Shown in pieces: positions 47,999-57,488 of a stretch of 64,000 nucleotides of DNA. Made by a program: the position numbers and the translations under genes. The notes beneath the pieces were generated by a model that saw only the letters and a program-made list of their open reading frames with translations, was not told where the DNA came from and did no database searches. The stretch is from the NCBI GenBank assembly GCA_036320915.1, contig JAXBDG010000007.1, forward strand, positions 620,001 to 684,000. The letters are read 5' to 3'. The stretch's first letter is position 1. Each line of letters begins with the position of its first letter. Origin of the DNA: Linnemannia elongata (Eukaryota; Mortierellomycota; Mortierellomycetes; Mortierellales; Mortierellaceae).

Positions 47999-49394
47999 TT
48001 AAACGACAACCAAGGGATCCTTATCAGTCTTGCTGACAACAATCTCGACAGGCTCACCGCCATCCTGGCTGAGGAGCGCCTCCAGTTTAGGTTTAAGAAC
48101 AGCCGAGAGGTAGCCGCGCTCGGTGTTGGAGTGTTCACAGAGGATGACGGTCCGGTTCTGTTCCAAAGCTTCAAGGACATCGTGGTGGCCCAATTCTCCG
48201 GTGAGGTAGAGATCTGCAGGGTGGTTAACCAATTCCGATCCTGATCCGGCCCACACTCCCACAGTCGAGATCAGCTTTTCGTTGGATGCATGTGTAGGGT
48301 GGATCGCGGCGCGGACTAAAATTGAGGGTTTACAAAGTATGGTGTAAAGCGTGGGTTAATCAATCTGTTGCCGCCGTGTGCAGTATATGTGCGCGTGTCA
48401 GAGATATGATTTTGTTGCTTACCATGAGGCAAGCCAAAATGACGCTTGATCTGCTCAATGACTTGCTGGACTGGCTTTGGCTCATGGAATGTAAAGACGC
48501 GTCCCTTTCCGGAGTTCTCATGACCTAGTAATGGTTGTATGAAGATGAGATCACGGTCAGCAAAATGATTGAAGATTGTACAGAGTACTCCACAATGAAA
48601 GAGTTATTCATTTCATTGTACCTGTAGGAGGGTTAACGGCGGGTACGTAAACACTACTAGTGCCGGAGTCACCGAATCCTTGAAGCATCCAGTCGTTGAC
48701 TAAGTAATGACGTATGTGGTGACAAATGCGTAAGTAAGAGAAAAAAAGAATCGATCACCACGTCAAACATCAATTCCCCAGCAGAGAATGGACAAATGGG
48801 TAGTGAACATACCGCCGTCTTCGCAAGAGTCGCAGGAGGTGTGAGGAGAAAAGACACTGACGCCCTTGGCGGCGCACTGAAGCACCATGCGCTGCTTTGT
48901 ATCCTTCAAAAGCAATCTCTTCATGCCACGGAAGATCGGAGGATCTATGAGAGGAAAATGTCGCAGGAAACATAGACCGGTGAGATTAAAACATGGTCTA
49001 AATGGTGAATGGAAGACGCGTAATATTCACACGGTCCGTGTCTTACGATAGGCAACGATGACACCGACAGAAGGGTCGTTGAGAGCCTCGTCGACAACGG
49101 CGGTGGTGAAGTCAATGGTCAAGAAGACGCGCTGAGGGGCTGTCGAGGCGGCCCTTGTTCTTGGGTATGGGGCCTCTGTCAATAGAGAATGGTTTCAATT
49201 GGATCACAGTTAGCAGAGTAAGCAAAAAGAAAGAGTGCCTTCAAACGTTCAAACATGAACAGGTGCTGAAAGAAGAGGAGGCGCGTGGGTTAGGTCGTAC
49301 CAACCAATAGTCCGACGTTGTCCCAGGCGTGGTCGGCCAGACTCTGGGGAGCGATGCGCTCCATGCTCTTGAGGACGCGTGCAAGCAATGCCAT
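47999..49394 (-). CDS. NIF3: NIF3-family protein (NGG1-interacting factor 3-like)
   Basis: Six exons (49394-49301, 49175-49047, 48944-48813, 48699-48622, 48524-48423, 48315-47999) all join in phase 1 and give 283 residues, typical for eukaryotic NIF3. The start MALLARVLKSMERIAPQSLA leads into HAWDNVGLLVEAPYPRT, then FLTIDFTTAVVDEALND and AYHPPIFRGMKRL, where His near 75 should be a metal ligand. HTSCDSCEDGVNDWMLQGFG follows, and the C-terminal half has the other metal-site motifs GHHDV and ILCEHSNTERGYL. NIF3 proteins form toroidal hexamers with a di-metal site. They are widespread but their reaction is not settled, although a GTP-cyclohydrolase-like fold is established. The start codon faces the P1 gene across 311 bp. 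Confidence 0.95.
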
Positions 49395-49705
49395 TGTTAA
49401 TGTGTGAATGGGACGAATGTGTTTGTGTGTGAGAAAGAAGAGGGGTCCTGCTCAAGTGTATGTTCAGGAGAGTAGCAAAGCCAGGTGGACCTGTTGGAGC
49501 CAACTCTTGATTCAATTTTTCAGCCACAATTCAGACAGAATTAAGAAAGGCGGTCTTGCAAATAGGGAGCGGAGAGCGGAGAGTGAGCGAGAGCGAGAGA
49601 CAGGGAGGAGGGAGGAGGGAGGAGGGGAGACCGCCCAAATTTTTTAATTGCCACGGACGGCGAACCAGAATTTGCTCCTTCTCTTTCATCAACAGAATCG
49701 CAACC
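49395..49705. promoter_or_regulatory. Bidirectional promoter region NIF3 / ribosomal P1
   Basis: Only 311 bp separate the two divergent start codons, so both promoters must overlap or abut here. A purine-rich stretch with GGAGGAGGGAGG repeats at about 49600-49630 lies upstream of the P1 gene. No TATA box is obvious. Confidence 0.5.
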
Positions 49706-50970
49706 ATGTCCGCTGAGCTTGCTACCTCTTACGCTGCTTTGATCCTCACCGACGACAACGTCGAGATCACCGTTAAGTATCGGTCCAACAATCAACAACT
49801 AACATCCAACAACTATTCGCGCCCACCGATGGCCCGATCCCGGACGACACTCCCACTCGATGGATGGTTTCTATCGCTCCAGAAATCGGATGGATATATA
49901 TTGTATCATCCCCAGGCTGGCTGCAAATAACACCAAAACACAAAAAAACACGAGAGGACCGGTGACACTCCGTTTTTTTTGGAGCACACTCAACAACAGC
50001 ATCAGCAGCAAACACGAGCAAGCGACGCTCGACGGCAGAGATAGCGATCGCTTACTCTTTTATCGACAACCTCCTGCACTTTTCACCAAACGCCTGGCAA
50101 CAGCACTAAAGCCCTTTACAGCGACGGGCGGTCAAGCGAAAGCGCTTTTATTTCTACTACAGGAAGATCCTTACAACAAGCGGGAACGGGAAGAAGGCTA
50201 CATCAGCGCGGAAGCTATGATGGTCCAGGTTCAGGATGAGGGAAGCTCTTGCGTTCAGTGAGTGAGGGTGTGTTCTTTCATCGGACCCTACTCTGAACTG
50301 CGGCATCTCTTTCAAACTGTGGCTGCCTTCCCTCCATCAGGAGTGACACAGCAACATAGGAGGTTCTGGTTACGTTTGTCAGAGTTATCACCACTCCGCT
50401 AGATCAGGAAAGGAAGGAGGCGATCGTGCAGCATGAACCAAAGGGGTGACTCTTCACGCCATTCACCCTCCAGCTCTTGTGGCGATCCAACAAACAACAT
50501 CGAATAGCAAACACGACTACACACACTACAGGAAACAAAGACGCAGACAGGGCTGACCAAAGGATGTTCTCTATCTACTATCTTTGAAATATCTAGTCCG
50601 ACAAGCTCCAGACCCTCTTGAAGGCTGCCAACGTCGAGGTTGAGTCTATCTGGACTTCCCTTTTCGCCAAGGCCCTCGAGGGCAAGGACGTCGCCGCCAT
50701 GCTTTCCAACGTTGGCGCTGCTGGTTCCGCCCCCGCTGCTGGTGCCGCTGCCCCCGCTGGTGGTGCTGCCGCTGCCGAGGAGAAGGCCGAGGAGAAGAAG
50801 GAGGAGGCCAAGGAGGAGTCTGATGACGATATGGGATTCGGTACGTTTTTTTAATTGCGTTTTGTTTACAGGAGCATCATACGAGCCTTTTGTGTTAATC
50901 ATGGATATAGAATTGCTTTACTAACTCGCCTTTATTTTATTTATTTTTGCGTTTAGGTCTCTTCGATTAA
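49706..50970 (+). CDS. RPP1: 60S acidic ribosomal protein P1 (stalk protein)
   Basis: Three exons (49706-49771, 50597-50840, 50957-50970) keep frame and encode 107 residues. The N-terminal helical domain starts [20 protein letters not shown] and continues [19 protein letters not shown] and [16 protein letters not shown], as in P1 rather than P2. An Ala/Gly/Pro hinge and an acidic Glu/Lys stretch follow. The universal stalk C-terminus DDDMGFGLFD is split by the last intron, leaving only the final five codons, including the stop, to the last exon. P1 pairs with P2 and binds P0 to form the ribosomal stalk that recruits and activates elongation factors. The first intron is 825 nt, far longer than others in this window. 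Confidence 0.97.
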
Positions 50971-51004
50971 ACAATCACTCCCCACCACCACCACCAACCC
51001 TCTG

Positions 51005-51010
51005 AATAAA
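51005..51010 (+). promoter_or_regulatory. Probable polyadenylation signal of the P1 gene
   Basis: AATAAA lies 35 bp after the P1 stop codon. Confidence 0.55.
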
Positions 51011-51366
51011 AAGCACGGCTTCTTGCCTACTGCCTATCCTTTCAAACAGATATTTTTCTTCCATGGTTTCTGTTTGCTTGCCTGTCGTCTTCGGTTGGAT
51101 ATTTCTCAGCTTTGCAGGATTACCGGATCGTGGATCAGGAACTGGAATTTAGATATCAGGCATGAACAAATGACAGCGATTCAATCAAACAAAGGACAAT
51201 TGAGTCGGATTCTTGTTGGTTTATTCAGTAACACCCTGAAGCATTGCAAATGGATAAGGAGAGAGATATGAACGTATTGAAATATCAAAATACCATGACA
51301 GACACTAGGACTGCCACAAGGATCGGATCGAAGAAAATGGGCGAAGACATCACTCCACTTGCCTCT

Positions 51367-53690
51367 TTACATGTTCACGATCTTGTCTCTATTTTGTAGT
51401 GTTGTCCAAAAGAGATAACAGAGGTTTATCAATTCACCAATTGCATATGCATTAGCAAGGAGCAACCAAAAAAAAAGGAGGGGGGGGAGGTGTTTTTCAT
51501 TTTTACAATAAACACCAGATGTCAACGTTACCTGTACTCGTCAATGTTCTCAAAGGTCAAGACAGTGAGATCGCGCTTGGTCATGGGCTTCTTGGATATG
51601 GGACAAATGTTCCTTGTCGCGCCATCCTGCAAGAGGCATCGGAGCCAGCTGTCGTATCCCATGACATGTCCGTACTTTGAGATCGCAGGCTTCTCAACAA
51701 CTTCCAGTGTAATTGGATCAATAAAGCCAGGCAGCGGGTTCGTGGGGTCCACCTCATCCGCGTCATCATACTCGTCGTCCTCTGCACCATTCTCGCTTCC
51801 CACTCCTCCGGGTGAGGAGGAGCCCTCGCCACCATTAGCCCCACTTTCGGCAGCGATCGCCGCAGCTCGAGTCCTGGTACGCTTGGTCGTGCTCCACTTG
51901 GCCATGTAAGAGCCTGAATCATCGCAGTCAAATTCCGAGATATCCGAGGAGTCGTCACTGTTGTATCCACGCCTCTTGCGCTTGTTGCGACTAGCTGCGG
52001 CAGAAGTTTTGGGTTCCTTAGGAGCCTTGGGAACCTTTGGTGGCTTTGGCGGCTTAGGCTCTTTGGGGGGTTTGGGAGCCTTGGGCGCCTTGGGAGGTTT
52101 AGGTTCCTTCGGGGCCTTAACGACAACGGGTTTCTCCTCGCCTGGAACGTGTACTTTGTTGTGGGTTCTGAACTCCTTGGTCGTTTCGCCGTTAGCGCCC
52201 TTCTTGTCAAACAGGTAATGAGCCTTTCCCTTCTCATCCAGGACATAGTTAGGGTCCTGAATCTGGTTCGTCTCCACCATCAATCGGTAGTAGTTCGAGC
52301 ACTATTTCTCGTTACAGTGAGAGACAGCAAGGTCAGTAACTTAGTTCAAGCGCCGCGGATACCCTGAAAAACTCATTCTAAATATCTCCACATTCTCAAT
52401 TACCTGGTAGCCGACACGACCAGGGATGGTCATGGAAAAGAGACCCCACTGTCCGTTGGCACCAATCTCTTCCAGGCGCTTGTGGAACAACAACTGCTCA
52501 TCCTTTGTCCAGGCGCCTTTGCGCTGGACCTCTCCGGGCGCGTTGAATCGGTAGTAGTAGGTGTTGGGTTTCTTGTCGATAGCGGCATAGGCCTTGATAC
52601 GAGCGTCAGACCATCCTTCAAAGGCCTTGGAGGCATCCACCTTGTTCTCCTGAATCTGCTTCAATGCCTCGTCCAATCCCAATCGGCCACCCATGCGGTA
52701 CTGCCTAACAATTGAACAGTAAAATCGTGACTCTAATTAATTCACTAATATTTCCATCATGTGTGTAACTTCGGTGATAAATGAGCGGAAACTTACTTCT
52801 TCATATGGGCAGTTGTGCGCATGCGAGGAGCCTCTCTGCGCTTCTTTAGATGCTCCTCGTAGCGAGCACGCTGCTGGTCGTCCATGACAGTGACGGTCGC
52901 AGGCTTGTGGTTGCGGATGGCAATGGTACGTCGAATCTTTTCCAGGTAGCCAAGAGTGCTGAACTGAACAAAGACATCGTCCTCGTCATTGGCACAGTCC
53001 TCTAGGGCCTCATCGATCTCAGCCTCAACCAAGTAGCCGTAATGCGACTTCAGCTTCTTGTAGCGTCTCTGCTTCTCCTTTTCCTCGTAGGCGGCGAACT
53101 AGAAAGGAGAATGATTTCATATGAGATTGTCAGTTGTCAGTCTAAGGTCGTTTTAGCCATGAAGTTTTCATGTGGTTATCTGATTCTTGAGCAATTAATT
53201 ACTTGGCGCTGCTGGAAGGCAACACGCTGCTGGATAATGTCCATCTCCTTCTCAGTCACATCCTCCTCAAAGACACGCTCCTTGCGGACTTTTTGGATAT
53301 TGTCACTATGCAGTCAAAATGTCCAAAGGAGGTAAGTTTTTGTAAGCGAATCGTTATCAAAGCTTGCTTGCTTCAGGAAACAATTGGCAATTGGTCCTAA
53401 CAAACGATATAATGCCACCTACATGTTCTCCTTGTTTTCTTCGCCGTCATCGTTCTCGGAGCCGTCTTTACTGGTCTCGTTCTCGGCATTGAGAGCAGCC
53501 TCCTTCTCGGCCTCACGCTGCTTCACCAACAACTGAAGCACATTGCCTGGGCGAGTGTCACAGAGCACTGGCTTCAGAGTTGGTTTAGGAAAGACGTTCT
53601 TGATTCGACCTACTCTCCCCCAACAAGCAAAGGCAATATTGCAACAGCTTGTTAGCCACAATAACGTCTATGAGTGACGAACACAAGTGG

Positions 53691-53721
<31 letters not shown>

Positions 53722-53853
53722 GATGGCAAGGATGCTAAATGAGGTGCTGGTCGCCGTACTGTATTCATATTCTTTGCGGAAGACGGTGCAGCGAGCCTTC
53801 TCGCTCCCGACGGAGGGTGAGTTTGAGCGTGAGCTGTTACTTGAGTTGGCCAT
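51367..53853 (-). CDS. SANT/Myb-like protein with C-terminal U-box-like domain
   Basis: Seven exons (53853-53760, 53609-53423, 53305-53203, 53098-52797, 52704-52404, 52301-51532, 51388-51367) keep frame and encode 592 residues. After a Ser/Asn N-terminus the protein is helical and charged. A SANT/Myb-like unit lies near residues 290-340 (KGAWTKDEQLLFHKRLEEIG, then NGQWGLFSMTIPGRVGYQCS and NYYRLM). A Lys/Pro region follows near 385-425, made of repeated KxPK units (APKEPKPPKAPKAPKPPKEP). The C-terminus (about 515-592) looks like a U-box: LPGFIDPITLEVVEKPAISK, GYDSWLRCLL, NICPISKKPM. The last exon (8 codons, ending DKIVNM) extends the frame past an apparent TAA at the donor site. A nuclear or chromatin role with E3 ubiquitin-ligase activity is inferred from the two domains. 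I know no standard name. Confidence 0.85.
53691..53718. repeat. A28 homopolymer tract
   Basis: Twenty-eight consecutive A on the plus strand, which is a T tract inside intron 1 of the SANT/U-box gene. Confidence 0.9.
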
Positions 53854-54179
53854 GCTCGACAAGCTGATGTAACAATCGTTAAACGTGTATGAAGAGAGGA
53901 TGGATGTCAAACTCAGAAACTCAGGGACACTTTTAAGCCAAAACAAAAATAAAGGACGCGTTTCTCACGTGATATATTTCCTCATGTACTGGTTGTGATT
54001 CTTTTTTTTTTTTGCTTTGAGGATCGCGTTAACTTGGGAGATATCGATAGCCTCGCAAGGTCGTAGCAGTCTCAAGCTACTGCATCCTCAACAAGTATAA
54101 GAATTAAGAGGCTTTCATGGCATAGAAATATGTTGTGGAGAGTATTATCGAATATGATCGAGAAGGCCTTCTCATAGCC

Positions 54180-54665
54180 ATAGTGAAACGTAGTCATGCT
54201 GTAGCACCAAGCAAACCTGGAAACCGGCTGTATGTTCGTATCAACGACTACCCACAATTTATCTGGACTGTAAAACCCGGGCTGGAGAAACGAGTGACCG
54301 ACTCGCACTTGGCTGGAATAGCAGGGATATCGCGACTGGACTTTTTCTGCAGCGTCGAGAGCAACAAGGGCAAGGAGCTCGAGATCGAGATCGAGGGGGC
54401 AAGCTTGTCAAAGTCGAGGATTGGGCGAAACCCTCACCAGAGCAAGAGTTGGAGAACCATTTTCCGCTCAAGGCATGCAGCGGGGAAAATACTATCAATA
54501 CTCTTTATAATGTAACAATCGCACCATCCACCTTCAACAACTTTTTTTTTTGACGTGATTTGGTTTTATGGAGGAACGTTCTAGGTGAAGGAAATCACCA
54601 ATTGGTTTATTAACATCTTGTTCCCCAAGAGTAGCAGCATATGGACGCCTTGTTCTGGTTGCTCT
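54180..54665 (+). pseudogene. Decayed partial copy of the neighbouring GNAT gene
   Basis: Translated pieces match the C-terminal third of the intact GNAT gene that starts 0.3 kb downstream. Relic LYVRINDYPQFIWTVKPGLE aligns with intact IMVRINDYPQFIRTVTPELE; further pairs are LDFFCSVESNKGKELEIE with FDFFRKVEGNKGKGLEIE, GKLVKVEDWAKPSPEQ with GKLVDVKDWAKQLPEK, APSTFNNF with APLTFNNL, and NILFPKSSS with DILFPKGEQ. The match covers intact positions of about 56490-56958. The relic has a frame change near 54396-54400, a T run at 54541-54551 and further breaks, and lacks the GNAT catalytic part. It is a tandem duplicate that has lost function. Confidence 0.9.
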
Positions 54666-54889
54666 AACAACGCACCTTAGAATACCATGAGAGCAATGAC
54701 GTGAACATAAGGTATCCTAAAAACAAGTAAGGGAATTGGGTAGGTACAAACTTCTTTGTTCCTGGAGCGTCTTGTCTCACCCCTGCAATTCCGGGTCCAT
54801 GTGGTCCAACCACCGCAGTATCAGTCGGTGGGCAAAAAGAACAGAGCTAACGGAAGGCAGGAACGTTGACTTCCCAGCCCCAGCCGAGG

Positions 54890-54896
54890 TATAAAT
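54890..54896 (+). promoter_or_regulatory. TATA box of the GNAT gene
   Basis: TATAAAT lies 94 bp before the GNAT start codon, a usual distance for a fungal promoter, and is followed by a pyrimidine-rich leader. Confidence 0.55.
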
Positions 54897-54989
54897 GAGA
54901 GCGCAGTCAAAAATTGACGCCTAACTTTTTTTCCCTTTTTCTCTCGTCCATCTTTTCTTCCAAAACCACCTCCATACACGAGCAAAAAC

Positions 54990-56958
54990 ATGACTGACAT
55001 CCACGCTGCCGCGACTCCCAGGACAAGGACGATTGACCTCGGGGATGGACTAATCATGCGCTGGTCCACCAAAGATGACTCGAAACACGTCCAGGAACTC
55101 GTGGGAGATTCTTTCAGGGTAAAGTGTCACTGCTCTTCATGATAACGCCTTCTTTTGTGTAGTTTTGTGTTCCCACGGGTTCCTCGTCTAAGCTTTTCTC
55201 GTCTCTTTATGCTGACCACTTGCTTTTCTTCTTTGTTCAAAACAACAGTGGCTACTTTTTGGTCCACCCCTCACACCCGGCGTTATCCCTCCTCCTAATA
55301 AAATCGTTATGGCTGGTGCGGTATGGTTACAAAAGCCGTGTTCGATAATACATTCTTTGGTTCAGTTGGAGCATACATGGACTAGCACAAGTTGTCATAA
55401 CTGCATGCTACTATACTGGCACAAAAACTCATAATCTCTGTGCTTTCTTTTCATCCTTTTCTAGAGACGATTGTTGTCGGGGGTGAATGCGACTATGAGC
55501 GAGTTCAATTATGCGTTGGTCGAGGACACAAAGCGCAAGGGAACCGACAAGAACCCCATCGTCGCCTGCACCTCCATCCACCGCGTCCGTGCCTACTATG
55601 GATCTGTCAAGCTATTCTTTGGCAAGCCGGAGTTGATTGCGACCGACCCCGAGTACCGCAACCGAGGACTGGTCAGGAAGTTGCTTAATGAGATGATCCA
55701 TCCCGAGTCTGAAGCCCGTGGAGATGCTCTCCAGTTCATTCCAGGAATTCCTCATTTTTATCGGTAAGAAATGGATGGATGGGAGGGATTACCTGTGCGA
55801 ATTGTTTGTTGGACTCAATTGGTAGTGAAAAAGGGCTGCACCATCATCTTTGTCCTCAGGAGACTAAAATGGTATCCATTTTTATGTTGCGTGGATGTAT
55901 TTTGTAGCCAATTTGGGTATGAATACGCGATGTGTTCGTTTGGAGCCAGCTCGATCAAGAACGTTCAGTCTCTCCCATCCTTGTCAAAAGGCAAGACCGA
56001 ACCCTACACCCTTCGAAAGGCGACCCTTGCCGATATTCCTTACCTCGTCAAGCTGAGCGAACGAGAGAGTCTGAGCCCCCACACCCCCTTCGGACTTTTC
56101 TACGGCCCCGAGTACTGGAAGTACACCATTCACGACTATGTCGAGATCATGGAGAACGAGAACGACGTGCCTCGGGACAGCTACATTTTTGTCGATGCCG
56201 CCACGGGTAAGGATGTCGGTTTTGCGATTGTCACCCATGCTTTCGGTCTCAAGGTGGAGGCCATTGCGTTGGACAAAGAACAAGCGCACTCTTGGAACGA
56301 TGTTTTATTCCCCGTCCTGAGACAGATCGTCGCGAATGAGAAGACAAGTTTGGAGGCGAAGAAGAGCAAAACCACGGACCCAGAGGCAGCCAAGGCGATC
56401 AAGACGGACGGTTTCCCAATTTTACTCCAGATCCACCCTGCCCACCCTGCTTACGCGCTTCTGGGCACACTTGTCTCGCCCCCACAGGACAAGCCAGGAT
56501 TCCGCATCATGGTACGCATCAACGACTACCCGCAGTTCATCCGCACCGTGACACCCGAGTTAGAAAGACGCCTGGCCGAGTCACCAATGGCTGGATTGTC
56601 CGGAAAGCTGCAGTTTGACTTTTTCCGTAAAGTCGAGGGTAACAAGGGCAAGGGCCTCGAGATTGAGTTCAAGAAGGGCAAGTTGGTCGATGTGAAGGAC
56701 TGGGCCAAGCAGTTACCCGAGAAGGATGTCGAGGACTACTTGGCGATCAAGGCTCGAGGCGAAGAGGACCAGATCCCGACGTTGTATGAGGCCTCGCTTG
56801 CGCCGTTGACGTTCAACAACCTCTTGACGGGAGAGAGGAGTTTCCGGGATTTGATCTGGTCCCATGGTGAGACCACCTACGGGAACGACGCGACTAGGCT
56901 GTTGATCGACATCCTGTTCCCCAAGGGCGAGCAGCACGTCGATACATTCTTCTGGTAA
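54990..56958 (+). CDS. GNAT-family N-acetyltransferase, Eis-like
   Basis: Four exons (54990-55118, 55249-55320, 55465-55763, 55908-56958) keep frame and encode 516 residues. The acetyl-CoA-binding motif of GNAT enzymes is ATDPEYRNRGLVRKLLNEMI near residues 127-146 (R-x-R-G-L-V pyrophosphate loop). It is followed by FIPGIPHFYRQFGYEYAM, where the phrase FYRxFGYEYA recalls Eis-type acetyltransferases. A second region from about residue 190 (YTLRKATLADIPYLVKLSER) starts like another GNAT fold, so the protein may hold two GNAT-like lobes plus a C-terminal domain (VRINDYPQF, DILFPKGEQHVDTFFW) as in Eis. The acceptor is unknown. A decayed copy of the last third lies just upstream. Introns are 130-145 nt. 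Confidence 0.85.
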
Positions 56959-56976
56959 ACTCTCTTTATTTTCCCT

Positions 56977-56982
56977 AATAAA
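56977..56982 (+). promoter_or_regulatory. Probable polyadenylation signal of the GNAT gene
   Basis: AATAAA lies 18 bp after the GNAT stop codon. Confidence 0.5.
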
Positions 56983-57041
56983 ATAGAAAAGGTTGTACTG
57001 CGGTAGCCATTGCCATGTTGATAGAAAGGCATTTTGCATGT

Positions 57042-57057
57042 GGGGGGGGGGGGGGGG
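57042..57057. repeat. G16 homopolymer run
   Basis: Sixteen consecutive G on the plus strand, followed directly by six T, lie 84 bp after the GNAT stop, between two convergent genes. Confidence 0.9.
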
Positions 57058-57488
57058 TTTTTAAGCGGAAGTGGTGGCGGTGGCAAGGAATATCGACCGT
57101 ATATCCCACGCTCGTACTAATGAGGATAACAAAGGATACATAGTTTAAAAATATTACTTGTGGTATCGTAAACGGGTCCCATGCCAAAGAATTTTGAGGA
57201 GAAGGTGGAGGATCAATGTCAAGACCTGAACCAACATCCATTTTTTTTTCCTATTATCTTCGCCTATGTATCTAGTGAGTTTGAATACAATTATTAAGTA
57301 CGCTCATTCAACGCGAGCGAGATCAGATACACCCATCCCCTGGACTTGAACAAAGCAAGTGTGAAGAGCCCTTCACCCTTCACAAAGTGACAACAAAGCA
57401 GCTATATGAAAAAATATGCTTAGTTTATTTTGATGCGTAGGAATGCATTTGGTTCAAACAACTGGGGAAATCAATTGGAAGTGGGTGC

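Noticed and set aside
50211..50300. Possible C/D box snoRNA in the P1 intron (ATGATGG and CTGA)
   Set aside because: Box C has a mismatch and the flanks do not form a terminal stem.
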